Virus record (IMG/VR): IMGVR_UViG_3300044539_000138
Coordinates: 1 to 40,713 of that record
Origin: a virus
Length of the DNA: 40,713 bases
Direction: 5' to 3' (one strand)
The notes under the pieces are model-generated. The model saw only the letters and a program-made list of their open reading frames with translations, was not told the DNA's origin and made no database searches. A program made the translations under genes and the position numbers. Position 1 is the stretch's first letter; each line of letters starts with the position of its first letter. Positions 23,322 through 31,226 of the stretch are shown here, piece by piece.

Positions 23322-23807
23322 TTATTGTTTTTTAATCTTTAGAAACTCATAGAAAGACAATCCTAAATACCCAAAAGAGTCAATCTTACGAATGAAGGTA
23401 AAGCCTAGCCACTTGAGCCAGTTGATATGTACTGTGTTACCTTCGTACACACAATTACAAATGATATCATAATCCTCATGTAGCTGAGTTACCCAGAACT
23501 TAGAATGTCTAAGGAACTCCCTCTTGATATCAATGATCCCACTAGTCCCTAGAAGCCAGACACTCCCTATCTTAGGGGCAAGAGGGGCAACTCCAAAGAT
23601 AGCTATAGGCTTGTCACTGGTGTTAAGGATCGTCCAGCACCTGTCGCCACTTGCCTTAATACACTCCATAAGAGCCTGAATAGGGGGAACATCCTTCCTA
23701 CCTGATCGAATCTCTATCAGATCCTCATTCCTGAGCCGTGGAGCCACCCACAAGGCATCTTTAAGGATAGCCTTCCTGATGGTAGCGTTCCTGTACTTGT
23801 GGATCAT
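23322..23807 (-). CDS. Gp13-like protein with GNAT-type fold
   Basis: It is 161 residues from the ATG at 23807, which overlaps the TGA of the nozzle gene (TGATG); a longer frame to 23870 would overlap more. The segment NCVYEGNTVHINWLKWLGF matches T7 gp13 (VWVGNTSHIRFLKTIG), with the acetyltransferase-like end seen in this family. T7 gp13 is needed for virion maturation but its chemistry is unproven. Its place between gp12 and gp14 equivalents is the T7 order. Confidence 0.85.
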   Translation of the reverse strand: MIHKYRNATIRKAILKDALWVAPRLRNEDLIEIRSGRKDVPPIQALMECIKASGDRCWTILNTSDKPIAIFGVAPLAPKIGSVWLLGTSGIIDIKREFLRHSKFWVTQLHEDYDIICNCVYEGNTVHINWLKWLGFTFIRKIDSFGYLGLSFYEFLKIKKQ

Positions 23808-26800
23808 CAGCCCAGTCGTTGGTTGCGAGTCTGATACCAGCTCTCCCAATCCATACTGAGAAGTGAACAAGGGAAGGGGCTATCGTTATGAAGCTCAATA
23901 TCCACCATGTCGTTCTTAGCCATAACAGGGAACTTGAAAGCTCCGCTTACCAGCTCTCCTCTACCAATAGTAGCTCCTCCAGTGCCTAGACGAGCACCAG
24001 TAAACTTGTAGGTGTAGGTATCCCTGTACTTAGAGGTAACAAGAACCTTAAAGAAGAGGGAGTTGTTATAGGTGAGGTTTCCAGTCTTCACCTGAAGTCT
24101 ACCATCAGTAACTGCTATCTTACCCTGACCAGAAGCCTGTCTGATGAGGGGAGTAGAGAACTTGTAGAGCATATCGTAGGAGAGACCTACATAGAATGGA
24201 ACAGCTGTAAGGTCTCCTTGAGCCACAACAGAGGTATAGGAGAAGTTTGTGGTTCTGCTGACAGAGGTAACTCCACCAAAGTCAGCAAGGTTTACTGAGC
24301 CATAGCTGTCAAAGCGAGTCCCTGTAGCTTCCTCAAGCCTCCACCAAGCTGCTAGGTCAACTGTAAGTCCTACTGGAATATCAAAGAAGGAGACTCCAGC
24401 TCCTGAGTTATAGAGGTATGATCGTTCCGTAGGAGTAAGAACCCTCTTCCAGAATGCCATCTGATCCATAGATCCCTTAAAGTATGCTGGAGTATCAAGG
24501 TAGTAGCCTTCTGTAGTCCCCACAACGCTTGCAGGGGACTCTACAAGATCATAAAAAGTACTAGCTTGGTCATTCACTGACAAACGGAGCTTCCTATCAG
24601 AAGTATCAAACCAAACATTGATGAAATACCAAGTACCTACAACTAGAGCTGTAGATGTATCTGGTGTGTTGACATAAGAACCCCCTACAGGAGAGCCATA
24701 AGCCACAAGCTTGTTACCTGTACCACTAGTAAAGAGCTCAAACCCTCCACCCTCAGCATCAGCATTGCTAAGAATAGGTGTAAAAGGAACAAGAGCATCT
24801 AGGTTAATCCACCCAGAAAATGCAAAGCTCCCAGACCCAACAGTTGTTTCTGCTGATGTAGAGGCTTCTAGGTACTGACCATTACCATTAAAGGAAGCTG
24901 CATAGTTACCTTGGAAGATATTAAGAACCCTACCACCTGTAGCTGTGGTTGCAGATGCATCCCTAGTGACAACCTGAAGAGTATCTGCTCCAGTGTAAGC
25001 ATAGGGGAGGGTGATCTTAGTGGTATCAGAGGTTGCGTTATAAAGGAGAGTCGTAGCTGAGTTGGTGAGCCGACGATCAAGGCGAGTAGAAAAGTCACTA
25101 TAAGCGTCTTTAAAACCTACCTCAATGTTTACCTTCTCAAGGAAGACACCATCAGCACGTTTAATGGTTAGGTACAGGGTAGACTCAATGAACTCAGCAC
25201 TGAGAATCTCACACCCTACATCAAACTCCCACTTGCTCCATGATGACTGTATTTTCTCTTCTCCGCTATAGAAGTACTTGTAGATGTAGCATCCATTCTT
25301 AAACCCATCAGAGAGGGCAACTACGATCTGTTCGTTGTTGGAAGTAGCAAGCTTTACAATACTTCCTTCAATGTACTTTGAAACAGGAGCTGTAACATCA
25401 AGACCATCAAAGAGAGAGGTAAGAGGAGATACAAAGTACTCCATAACACCTGAGTACTCTCCGCGAACAAAGGGGAACAATACGTTCTTACCTACGTTGA
25501 TAGCCTTGGTGTAACTATCATTTGAGAACTCAGTAGTCTGTTGGATAGAAACAGTCTTAGGGGTAAGGATGTCAGCTGAGGTTAGAGAGAACTGAGACTG
25601 ATCTGAGAACAGCAGGAGCTTCTCAGAGAAAGGAATCATGTTGTAGATGATAGAAACCTTAGAGGAGGTAACAGCTACATCAATAGGGTCAGCATCCAGC
25701 AGAGACTGAAGGGAAGTCCTGAAGAAGTTAAAGAAACTTGAAGACTCAGATAGGGAGATATTTTCACCAGAAGCAAAGGTAAGCCTAGATCTGAATAGAG
25801 TAATATCATTGATAGTGGTTCCTACAAAGGAGGGGTCTGGGTTTGAATCAACTGTTCCATACTTCCTCTCTCCCCACGCTGGTAAAGCATAGCTGCTTTG
25901 GGTAGACCCATCAGCCTTAGCAAACAGGAACTGACCACTAGCAAGCCTGATAAGAACAAAAGGCATTGTGGAAGAATCCAGCTTGTACTTAATAGCTGGT
26001 GCTACTGTCTCTTTCCACCTTCCTGTTCCGTTATTATCAAGAGCTGAATCTGGAACAAAAGTTACCCAGTAGTCATCCTTAACTCCATCAGTTCCTCCTG
26101 TTATTTTTACAAGCTGTCCTCGTCTTCCTGCACTAGGAAGAGAAGCAAGAGAGGCTGCTGTATCATTGGCTACTTTACCATATGTATTACCAACAGAATC
26201 AGTGTATGTAAGAGATACCTGTCCACCATCTTTTTTAGTAACGTAAATAATGTTTCCGTATCCTCTAGTAACATTATAAAGTGAATTAATAGAGGCATTT
26301 GCCAGCATTGCATTTTTAAGTGCTTCAGCAATTTCTATAGTACTTGCAGCTCCTGCTGTTGATCCTGAAACAAACGTAGCAGTGTAATAAGTAGCCCCTA
26401 CAGCTAGGTTAATGCTGTAAGTAACATTGTAGGCTCCTTGAAGGATATGCAAAGTAGCCATACTGGTGAAAGCAGCAGTCGTAGCTGCATCCATAGCCAC
26501 TGTTTTATCTGTATTAAGAACAAAGGTATAATCAGCAATGGTTACACACCTTATGTTATCTCTGTTAGCTCCTGTTAGGTAGGTATACCCATGAGGGGCA
26601 TTAACAGTCTTCTCAGTCCCAGCTAAGTCAAAGACCCTTATAGACCCATCCTGAATAAGGACATTGTACCTCTCAACAGAGTCACGATTGATTAGGTGAA
26701 CAGCTGGAGTGTTTGCAGTAGCTGTAGTCAGCTTAGCAATATGCCTAGTTGGATTCCTCTTGATTAACCCCTCAACAATAGAGGAGTACCCATTAACCTG

Positions 26801-26890
26801 TTCAACAGCCTGTGTAGCGAACTTAAGAGAATCAGCCTGTTGGCTAACTCCATTGATTAGGTTTGGTTGGTTAGTAGAGACTAAAGGCAT
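23807..26890 (-). CDS. Tail tubular protein B / nozzle (T7 gp12-like) with LamG-like domain
   Basis: The protein has 1027 residues against 794 for T7 gp12. It begins with the gp12 signature (NQPNLINGVSQQADSLKFAT, GLIKRNPTRHIA) and continues with nozzle-type beta propeller segments (SRLTFASGENISLSESSSFF). Residues about 660-880 are an inserted LamG/concanavalin-like domain (SFNGNGQYLEAST, GSFAFSGWINLDAL, WYFINVWFDTSDRKLRLSVN, GSMDQMAFWKRVLTPTE). Gp12-like sequence resumes near 885 and ends WYQTRNQRLG. It forms the tail nozzle; the insert may bind sugars on the host surface. Confidence 0.95.
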   Translation of the reverse strand: MPLVSTNQPNLINGVSQQADSLKFATQAVEQVNGYSSIVEGLIKRNPTRHIAKLTTATANTPAVHLINRDSVERYNVLIQDGSIRVFDLAGTEKTVNAPHGYTYLTGANRDNIRCVTIADYTFVLNTDKTVAMDAATTAAFTSMATLHILQGAYNVTYSINLAVGATYYTATFVSGSTAGAASTIEIAEALKNAMLANASINSLYNVTRGYGNIIYVTKKDGGQVSLTYTDSVGNTYGKVANDTAASLASLPSAGRRGQLVKITGGTDGVKDDYWVTFVPDSALDNNGTGRWKETVAPAIKYKLDSSTMPFVLIRLASGQFLFAKADGSTQSSYALPAWGERKYGTVDSNPDPSFVGTTINDITLFRSRLTFASGENISLSESSSFFNFFRTSLQSLLDADPIDVAVTSSKVSIIYNMIPFSEKLLLFSDQSQFSLTSADILTPKTVSIQQTTEFSNDSYTKAINVGKNVLFPFVRGEYSGVMEYFVSPLTSLFDGLDVTAPVSKYIEGSIVKLATSNNEQIVVALSDGFKNGCYIYKYFYSGEEKIQSSWSKWEFDVGCEILSAEFIESTLYLTIKRADGVFLEKVNIEVGFKDAYSDFSTRLDRRLTNSATTLLYNATSDTTKITLPYAYTGADTLQVVTRDASATTATGGRVLNIFQGNYAASFNGNGQYLEASTSAETTVGSGSFAFSGWINLDALVPFTPILSNADAEGGGFELFTSGTGNKLVAYGSPVGGSYVNTPDTSTALVVGTWYFINVWFDTSDRKLRLSVNDQASTFYDLVESPASVVGTTEGYYLDTPAYFKGSMDQMAFWKRVLTPTERSYLYNSGAGVSFFDIPVGLTVDLAAWWRLEEATGTRFDSYGSVNLADFGGVTSVSRTTNFSYTSVVAQGDLTAVPFYVGLSYDMLYKFSTPLIRQASGQGKIAVTDGRLQVKTGNLTYNNSLFFKVLVTSKYRDTYTYKFTGARLGTGGATIGRGELVSGAFKFPVMAKNDMVDIELHNDSPFPCSLLSMDWESWYQTRNQRLG
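24251..24913 (-). other. LamG-like domain inserted in the nozzle gene
   Basis: This segment encodes residues about 660-880 of the nozzle protein. The order of motifs (FNGNGQYLE, FSGWINL, WYFINVWFD, DQMAFWKRVLT) is that of laminin-G-like jelly-roll domains that often bind carbohydrates. The nozzle gene exceeds T7 gp12 by about this length. Confidence 0.8.
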
Positions 26891-26901
26891 AGCTCTCTAT
26901 G

Positions 26902-27474
26902 TTACCAGCGTTCAAGAACTCTGGCTACATCGTAGGTATCAAATACGTTAAAATCACCAGTCTCAGCGTCAAACTGCTTCATAATAACAAGAGCCGTAAG
27001 CTCATCCTGCTGGAGCTGCTGAGAAAGCTCAGTAGAACCAACCATCCTCTGCTGGAAGACACGAGCAGCCTTAGCAGTGATGAAAGTCCTAAAAGGTTGT
27101 GGAAGATCATCCCACTCAAGGAGACGAACAACGTCAGCCTTAGGAGCCTCTGTAAAAGTAAAGGTATGGTTCTTCCTATCGTAGAGTTTACCACTACGTT
27201 GAACCACATCGATGTTGGGGTAACGATCTTTATCGACATCTACCCTGATGATGTCACTGGAAATTGGGATTGTACCATCAACAGCTAGTGTTAATGGAAA
27301 ATCACTATCGGTATTACAATGCCAACCTATGGCTTGTGTGTTCCTAGTAGCCTCGTCAAGCGTAGCTAATGCAATAGCAGAATCTACTGTAGCTTCATCA
27401 ATCTGGTTAATAGGAGCTTCCCCGATAGAGGAAAGCATTGAGTTGATTGCCTCTAATTTTGTACTAAGCGTCAT
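26902..27474 (-). CDS. Tail tubular protein A (T7 gp11-like)
   Basis: It is 190 residues from the ATG at 27474 (T7 gp11 has 196); the frame opens at 27510 but those codons lie in a terminator hairpin. The N-terminus (LEAINSMLSSIGEAPINQID) is the gp11 signature, followed by DEATRNTQAIGWHCNTD and, near the end, RVFQQRMVGSTELSQQLQQD. It joins the portal to the nozzle. The leader is only the terminator tail (CCTTTTGCATATG). Confidence 0.93.
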   Translation of the reverse strand: MTLSTKLEAINSMLSSIGEAPINQIDEATVDSAIALATLDEATRNTQAIGWHCNTDSDFPLTLAVDGTIPISSDIIRVDVDKDRYPNIDVVQRSGKLYDRKNHTFTFTEAPKADVVRLLEWDDLPQPFRTFITAKAARVFQQRMVGSTELSQQLQQDELTALVIMKQFDAETGDFNVFDTYDVARVLERW

Positions 27475-27486
27475 ATGCAAAAGGAA

Positions 27487-27561
27487 AGGCCAACCTGAGT
27501 TGCGAGTCAATCTTGAAAGTAAAATGAAGAAAACTTTCAGGATTGAGGCTCAGGTTGGCCT
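27487..27561 (-). terminator. Long hairpin terminator between capsid and gp11-like genes (T-phi analogue)
   Basis: The outer arms are 13 bp (27487-27499 with 27549-27561). An inner 5-bp stem (27108-side CAATC at 27508-27512 with GATTG at 27541-27545) and a 7-bp stem TGAAAGT/ACTTTCA (27514-27520 with 27533-27539) enclose a 12-nt A-rich loop. On the minus strand the stem is followed by TTCCTTTTGC. T7 has its late terminator T-phi at the same place, between genes 10 and 11, to limit expression of downstream tail genes relative to capsid. Confidence 0.88.
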
Positions 27562-27584
27562 CCTTATTTTTGCTTAGCTATCTA

Positions 27585-28775
27585 TTAGCTGATTGCAAGC
27601 TGGACGATACCTTCAGGACGAAGGACACCATGCCCCATCGCATACTTGGCAACCATGATGGTTCCCTGAAGTTCGATGGCATACTCACTCTCAACAGCCA
27701 GATCCATGAGCTTCACTGTACCAATCGAAGCCTTATGGAAGATAAGAGCAGCGTTGTTTGTGAAGTCACCATTGTAGGCGTTGTTCTGACCAGACTCAGA
27801 AGCAACCACTCCAGTAGGAAGGTTGTTGCTCTTGACGATCTTGATACCAGCAACCATTGCAACGTCACCAGTGACGAAGCTACCAACTGGGCTAGGCTTG
27901 CTAGGATCAGCGAGAGCCTGAACAATTGCGTAGTACTGAGCTGGCTTGACGATGCAGACGCGATCCTCGGAAGGAATGTTCTGTTCATCAAGAGCCTGAG
28001 CAGCCTCATAGATCTTGGCCACGAGAGTGGAACCAGATGTAAGGAGAGTGCTGTTGACCAGCTTGATACCCGAACCATAAGCAACGCTAACAGTCTGAGC
28101 AGAGAGAGCCGAAGCAGGAGCAACGTCAACGACGAATGTGAAGGTCGTGGTCGAGGGGATCGATGTGATCGTCCAAGTACCATTAAGCTTCAAGTTCTGT
28201 CCTGTTCCACCTGTGAGGGTGACCTTACCACCAAGTCCAAGACCATGAGCAGCAGCTGTAGTAGCCGTGATCGTAGTGGAGGAGTAGGTGAAGGTAACAC
28301 CAGCAAACGAGGTCTGCGAGATGTTGCTTCCCTTGGTAGCACCAAGAACAGCTGTCTGCATCACCTGACGATCAAAACGCTGAGCCAACGCACGTCCAAT
28401 TTCAGTCGTATAGATAGAACGGACATCGTAGTGGTTCATTGCCTCGTCGATGTTGGCGATGAATGAAGTAGCGAGGAGAAGACCATCGATGTTGATAACA
28501 ACCTCGTTAGCCTTGATTGCACTCTGATAGCCGTTTCCAGAATCAGTGATGCGCTCACCAGCGACATGATATTTAGCAGAAGCAGTACCAGTCACAGGGA
28601 ACTGTGCAGACTTGCCATTGCTGATTGTGCGAACAGTGTGAAGATCCTTCATCACGTTGCTTGTTGTGAAAGAGGTAAGAACCTCTCCTGCGAATTTCTT
28701 GAGGAAAAGTGCGCTAGAATCTCCAGATCCATTGACCTGACCGATACGAGACGGACTTGTGTTGCCGTTTGCCAT
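27585..28775 (-). CDS. Major capsid protein (T7 gp10A-like) with inserted beta domain
   Basis: The 396-residue protein has strong T7 gp10A matches: GEVLTSF, SGKSAQFPV, IDEAMNHYDVRS, IGTVKLMDLA and MVAKYAMGHGVLRPEG (HK97 fold). Residues about 155-235 (including ITATTAAAHGLGLGGKVTLT and LNGTWTITSIPSTTTFTF) replace some 20 T7 residues with an FCCH-like beta domain common in other phage structural proteins. The insert probably projects from the capsid surface. The gene lies behind the lysis cassette and is followed by a strong terminator hairpin. The leader is AT-rich (AATTTAATTATATG) with no Shine-Dalgarno. Confidence 0.96.
   Translation of the reverse strand: MANGNTSPSRIGQVNGSGDSSALFLKKFAGEVLTSFTTSNVMKDLHTVRTISNGKSAQFPVTGTASAKYHVAGERITDSGNGYQSAIKANEVVINIDGLLLATSFIANIDEAMNHYDVRSIYTTEIGRALAQRFDRQVMQTAVLGATKGSNISQTSFAGVTFTYSSTTITATTAAAHGLGLGGKVTLTGGTGQNLKLNGTWTITSIPSTTTFTFVVDVAPASALSAQTVSVAYGSGIKLVNSTLLTSGSTLVAKIYEAAQALDEQNIPSEDRVCIVKPAQYYAIVQALADPSKPSPVGSFVTGDVAMVAGIKIVKSNNLPTGVVASESGQNNAYNGDFTNNAALIFHKASIGTVKLMDLAVESEYAIELQGTIMVAKYAMGHGVLRPEGIVQLAIS
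28071..28313 (-). other. FCCH-like beta domain inserted in the capsid gene
   Basis: This segment encodes capsid residues about 155-235. The pattern ...TTAAAHGL..G..V.L.GG......LNGTWTI..I.STTTFTF.. is the repeat unit seen in many phage tail and fibre proteins (ubiquitin-E1 FCCH-like fold). The flanking residues align with T7 gp10A, so this is an insertion relative to T7. Confidence 0.72.
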
Positions 28776-28923
28776 ATAATTAAATTAAGTTGATTTGATT
28801 GAGTTTGATTTGGTTTCCCACATCAGGTTTTCTCCAATCAAGTTGTCCCTCGCAAGGGGCTTGTAGATAGGTGACCTTATTGGTTGGGTCTACATCTGCC
28901 AAACTTTGTAAGATATGTCAACG
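28776..28923 (-). promoter_or_regulatory. Capsid leader region, candidate late promoter
   Basis: This is the longest gap in the late block (148 nt), directly before the most abundantly needed gene. On the minus strand it begins GTTGACATATC, contains GGTCACCTAT (a 10-mer also found on the minus strand at about 10310-10319), and a small CCCTTGCGAGGG dyad. A phage promoter is likely here, but the consensus is not established. Confidence 0.4.
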
Positions 28924-29475
28924 CTAATTATTCCAGTATCTTGAAAACTTATTCTTCTCTTGTTTCATTAAGTAGACAGGTCTGCGTCTAGCATACACTC
29001 CTTGACCATCCCTATCACTAGCTGAACCAGCTACAGCATCAGGAGAAGTATTAGCCTCTACAGTCATTAGGTAGGCTCCCTTTACCCTATCTACAAACCC
29101 TACATGGGCTACTCGTTGCTTAGATGGGAAGTAGATACCAAACACATCCCCAGCCTTAAGATCAGTAAACTTGACTGAGTTCTTCCTTACTTGATCAGGA
29201 GCCCATGCTGAGACTGGGGCTTGTACACCCTCAAGGTGGTGCATATAGCTAATAAAAGAAGCGCAATAAGGACTGCCAAGATCGACTCCTGTGAATCTGT
29301 TCCAAGTATCAATGTGGGTAGATCTGTTATATCCATGCTCTCGTTCAGATAGATAACCTTTAGCTGTGTTTATCAGCTCTGTACCCTCACCAGATGCGTG
29401 GAGGAGTGTACATAAGAGGAGTGCTACAAGTTGCGTAGCAAGATGAAGACAGAAACGAGAAGTGTAGTTACCCAT
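28924..29475 (-). CDS. Endolysin, NlpC/P60-CHAP-like with signal peptide
   Basis: In this 183-residue protein, residues 11-27 are hydrophobic (LATQLVALLLCTLLHAS) with a plausible cleavage after HAS, so export by the host Sec system is likely. The catalytic domain has Cys71 (SPYCASFISYMHH), His124 (RVAHVGFVD) and Glu140/Asn142 (TVEANTS), the Cys-His-polar triad of CHAP/P60 peptidases. It would cut peptidoglycan peptides. The start overlaps the holin candidate by 52 nt and no other ATG precedes the domain. It sits in a spanin-holin-endolysin cassette ahead of the capsid gene. Confidence 0.82.
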   Translation of the reverse strand: MGNYTSRFCLHLATQLVALLLCTLLHASGEGTELINTAKGYLSEREHGYNRSTHIDTWNRFTGVDLGSPYCASFISYMHHLEGVQAPVSAWAPDQVRKNSVKFTDLKAGDVFGIYFPSKQRVAHVGFVDRVKGAYLMTVEANTSPDAVAGSASDRDGQGVYARRRPVYLMKQEKNKFSRYWNN

Positions 29476-29765
29476 AGGATCAAGCTAATAGTAGCAGCTT
29501 GAATCGGAGTAAAGTCTTTCTCCCAGCCAACCTTAAAAAAGTCACCAAACCATAGGTAATACAGGAAGTAAGAAAGAGACCCAGTAATAAGAAGAAGGAA
29601 GATGTTCCAGTTAAGCACTGAGAGTACCCCTAGCTCTAGAGTAGCTGCTGTAGGGTCTAGGAACCTAATAACACCTTGCCCTACTATGAAGAGGACAAAA
29701 GCACTTGGAGCAAGAATGACTAAATCACTCCACGTTTTAATGAAGTCTTTAATCTTATCTACCAT
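29424..29765 (-). CDS. Three-TM protein, class I holin candidate
   Basis: This 113-residue protein has three hydrophobic helices at about 17-37 (VILAPSAFVLFIVGQGVIRF), 48-70 (VLNWNIFLLLITGSLSYFLYY) and 88-110 (ATISLILWVTTLLVSVFILL). Size and topology fit class I holins. It is flanked by and overlaps a spanin-like lipoprotein upstream and an endolysin downstream, which supports a lysis role. No sequence family is recognised. With a secreted endolysin it may act as a pinholin or timing protein. Confidence 0.68.
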   Translation of the reverse strand: MVDKIKDFIKTWSDLVILAPSAFVLFIVGQGVIRFLDPTAATLELGVLSVLNWNIFLLLITGSLSYFLYYLWFGDFFKVGWEKDFTPIQAATISLILWVTTLLVSVFILLRNL

Positions 29766-30328
29766 ACCTTCATGGGAACAAGAGCCTTAAGGTAGATACC
29801 AAAACCAATCAAAGCTGCAATACCAGCTAGAATGAGATAAAGGACAATGATGTGGAGGTTCTTCTGAGCAATTACCTTACCTTGATTGGCAATAGTAATA
29901 ACAGAAGACTGGTAGTCTTTAATCAGCTGGTTGTTAATCTCGTATTGATTCTTACGTTCCTGATCTACCACTAGGAGATGCTCAGAGAGTACCTTGTTCT
30001 CCTCAGTAACCTGAACGAGCTTAGCGTATTCTTCAGTGCCTACATTAACCATGAGAGACCCTTTGTACGTCTCTGGAAGCGTGATAAAAGAAGAAGCCCC
30101 ACTACGGACAGGCTTAATGACAACCCTAAGGTTAGGGGGAGGTACGAGTTTTTGAGTAGCTTCATTGTATTCCTTAGCAAGCTCTACCCTCCCCAGTACC
30201 AGACTATCCCCTGTGGCATAGACTGACCTAGAGAGAGCTTCACTTGTCTTTTCCAGATACTTGGGGGTAGCTGCACATCCTGTTAAGAGGAGTAGTGAAG
30301 CTAGAAGTATTTGGATGGGGGGATTCAT
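29759..30328 (-). CDS. Unimolecular spanin-like lipoprotein
   Basis: The 189-residue protein has an N-terminal lipoprotein signal with lipobox LLTGC (Cys18) and a C-terminal transmembrane helix at about 157-181 (IIVLYLILAGIAALIGFGIY). A Gln/Glu-rich, partly coiled-coil periplasmic part (VTEENKVLSEHLLVVDQERK) lies between them. An outer-membrane anchor plus an inner-membrane anchor in one chain is the design of u-spanins such as T1 gp11, which fuse the two membranes in lysis. It overlaps the scaffold stop and the holin-candidate start. This implies a Gram-negative (diderm) host. Confidence 0.75.
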   Translation of the reverse strand: MNPPIQILLASLLLLTGCAATPKYLEKTSEALSRSVYATGDSLVLGRVELAKEYNEATQKLVPPPNLRVVIKPVRSGASSFITLPETYKGSLMVNVGTEEYAKLVQVTEENKVLSEHLLVVDQERKNQYEINNQLIKDYQSSVITIANQGKVIAQKNLHIIVLYLILAGIAALIGFGIYLKALVPMKVW

Positions 30329-31176
30329 TACAGAACAGAAGACATTTCAAGCCTACGCTCAACGTCCTTACGATAAGCAGAATCATTAGCGTAACGAGGA
30401 TCACTCATAGCCTTAACAACCTCTTGGGTAGAACGGAACTCCTGAACAGAGCTACGTCCAGTGGCGTTGCCTCCAATGAGCTGAGGAGCCTTACCATTCA
30501 CCTGAGTGTACTGAGCGTAGAGACCCTTGACTGCCATCTTAGCAGTGTTGATATCTCCACTGGATACAAGAGCATCGTAAGCCGTGATCTCTCCTGCTGT
30601 GAGGTTATTAACAGCCCACTTGGTCATTGCGGTGTAGGACTCTTCACCACCAGTCTCCTTGTACATAGCCTGTGTCTCACGTTCCTGAGTAGCTTGGAAA
30701 CCATTGATGTATTGACGTACAAGATCCTTAGGCAAGCCCATCTGCTCAAGCTTATCAAACGACTCAGGACTAAGCTCGCCCTTCTCATCCCACTCTTGGT
30801 GGAACGGAGTAAGATCGGTCTTGGAAACATCAGCAGGAGGAGCCTCCGCTTCCTCTCCTTCCTTTACTTGCTCAACCAGCTCGTCGGGTTTCCCCTCCGT
30901 TGGGGTTTCTGACTTGGCTTCTTGCTTGGGGGTACTGAGCTTTTTCTCAAGTTCCGAGTAGGCTTTGGCGAGGTCTTCGATACTTTTGAACTTTTCGGGA
31001 AGGGCTTCTGGTCGTTCTGGAAGAGGTGTGGGCTCTCCAACTTCAGGAGCTTGATCGCTAGGATTATCGATAGGCTGATTAACTTCTCCCTCAGGAAGGA
31101 GCTGATTGTTATCAGGAGTCGGAGCGTCTGCACCAGTTTCTCCTTCAGAAATAACGACACGATTGAATGAGGACAT
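30328..31176 (-). CDS. Capsid assembly scaffold protein (T7 gp9-like)
   Basis: The acidic 282-residue protein has a Pro/Glu-rich N-terminal half (PLPERPEALPEKFKSIEDLA) and a helical C-terminal half (LVRQYINGFQATQERETQAM and RKDVERRLEMS). Length and composition fit T7 gp9 (307). It is placed right after the portal gene. It guides procapsid assembly and is released before packaging. The leader contains AACCCAAACCAATATAA and no Shine-Dalgarno. Confidence 0.88.
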   Translation of the reverse strand: MSSFNRVVISEGETGADAPTPDNNQLLPEGEVNQPIDNPSDQAPEVGEPTPLPERPEALPEKFKSIEDLAKAYSELEKKLSTPKQEAKSETPTEGKPDELVEQVKEGEEAEAPPADVSKTDLTPFHQEWDEKGELSPESFDKLEQMGLPKDLVRQYINGFQATQERETQAMYKETGGEESYTAMTKWAVNNLTAGEITAYDALVSSGDINTAKMAVKGLYAQYTQVNGKAPQLIGGNATGRSSVQEFRSTQEVVKAMSDPRYANDSAYRKDVERRLEMSSVL

Positions 31177-31226
31177 ATTTGGTTCATTTATATTGGTTTG
31201 GGTTCATTTGGACAGAGCTACTTGCT

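Noticed and set aside
27543-28466. Long plus-strand ORF (307 codons) opposite the capsid gene
   Set aside because: Its product is low-quality Ser/Arg-rich sequence with no domain, and the minus strand encodes the well-matched capsid protein.
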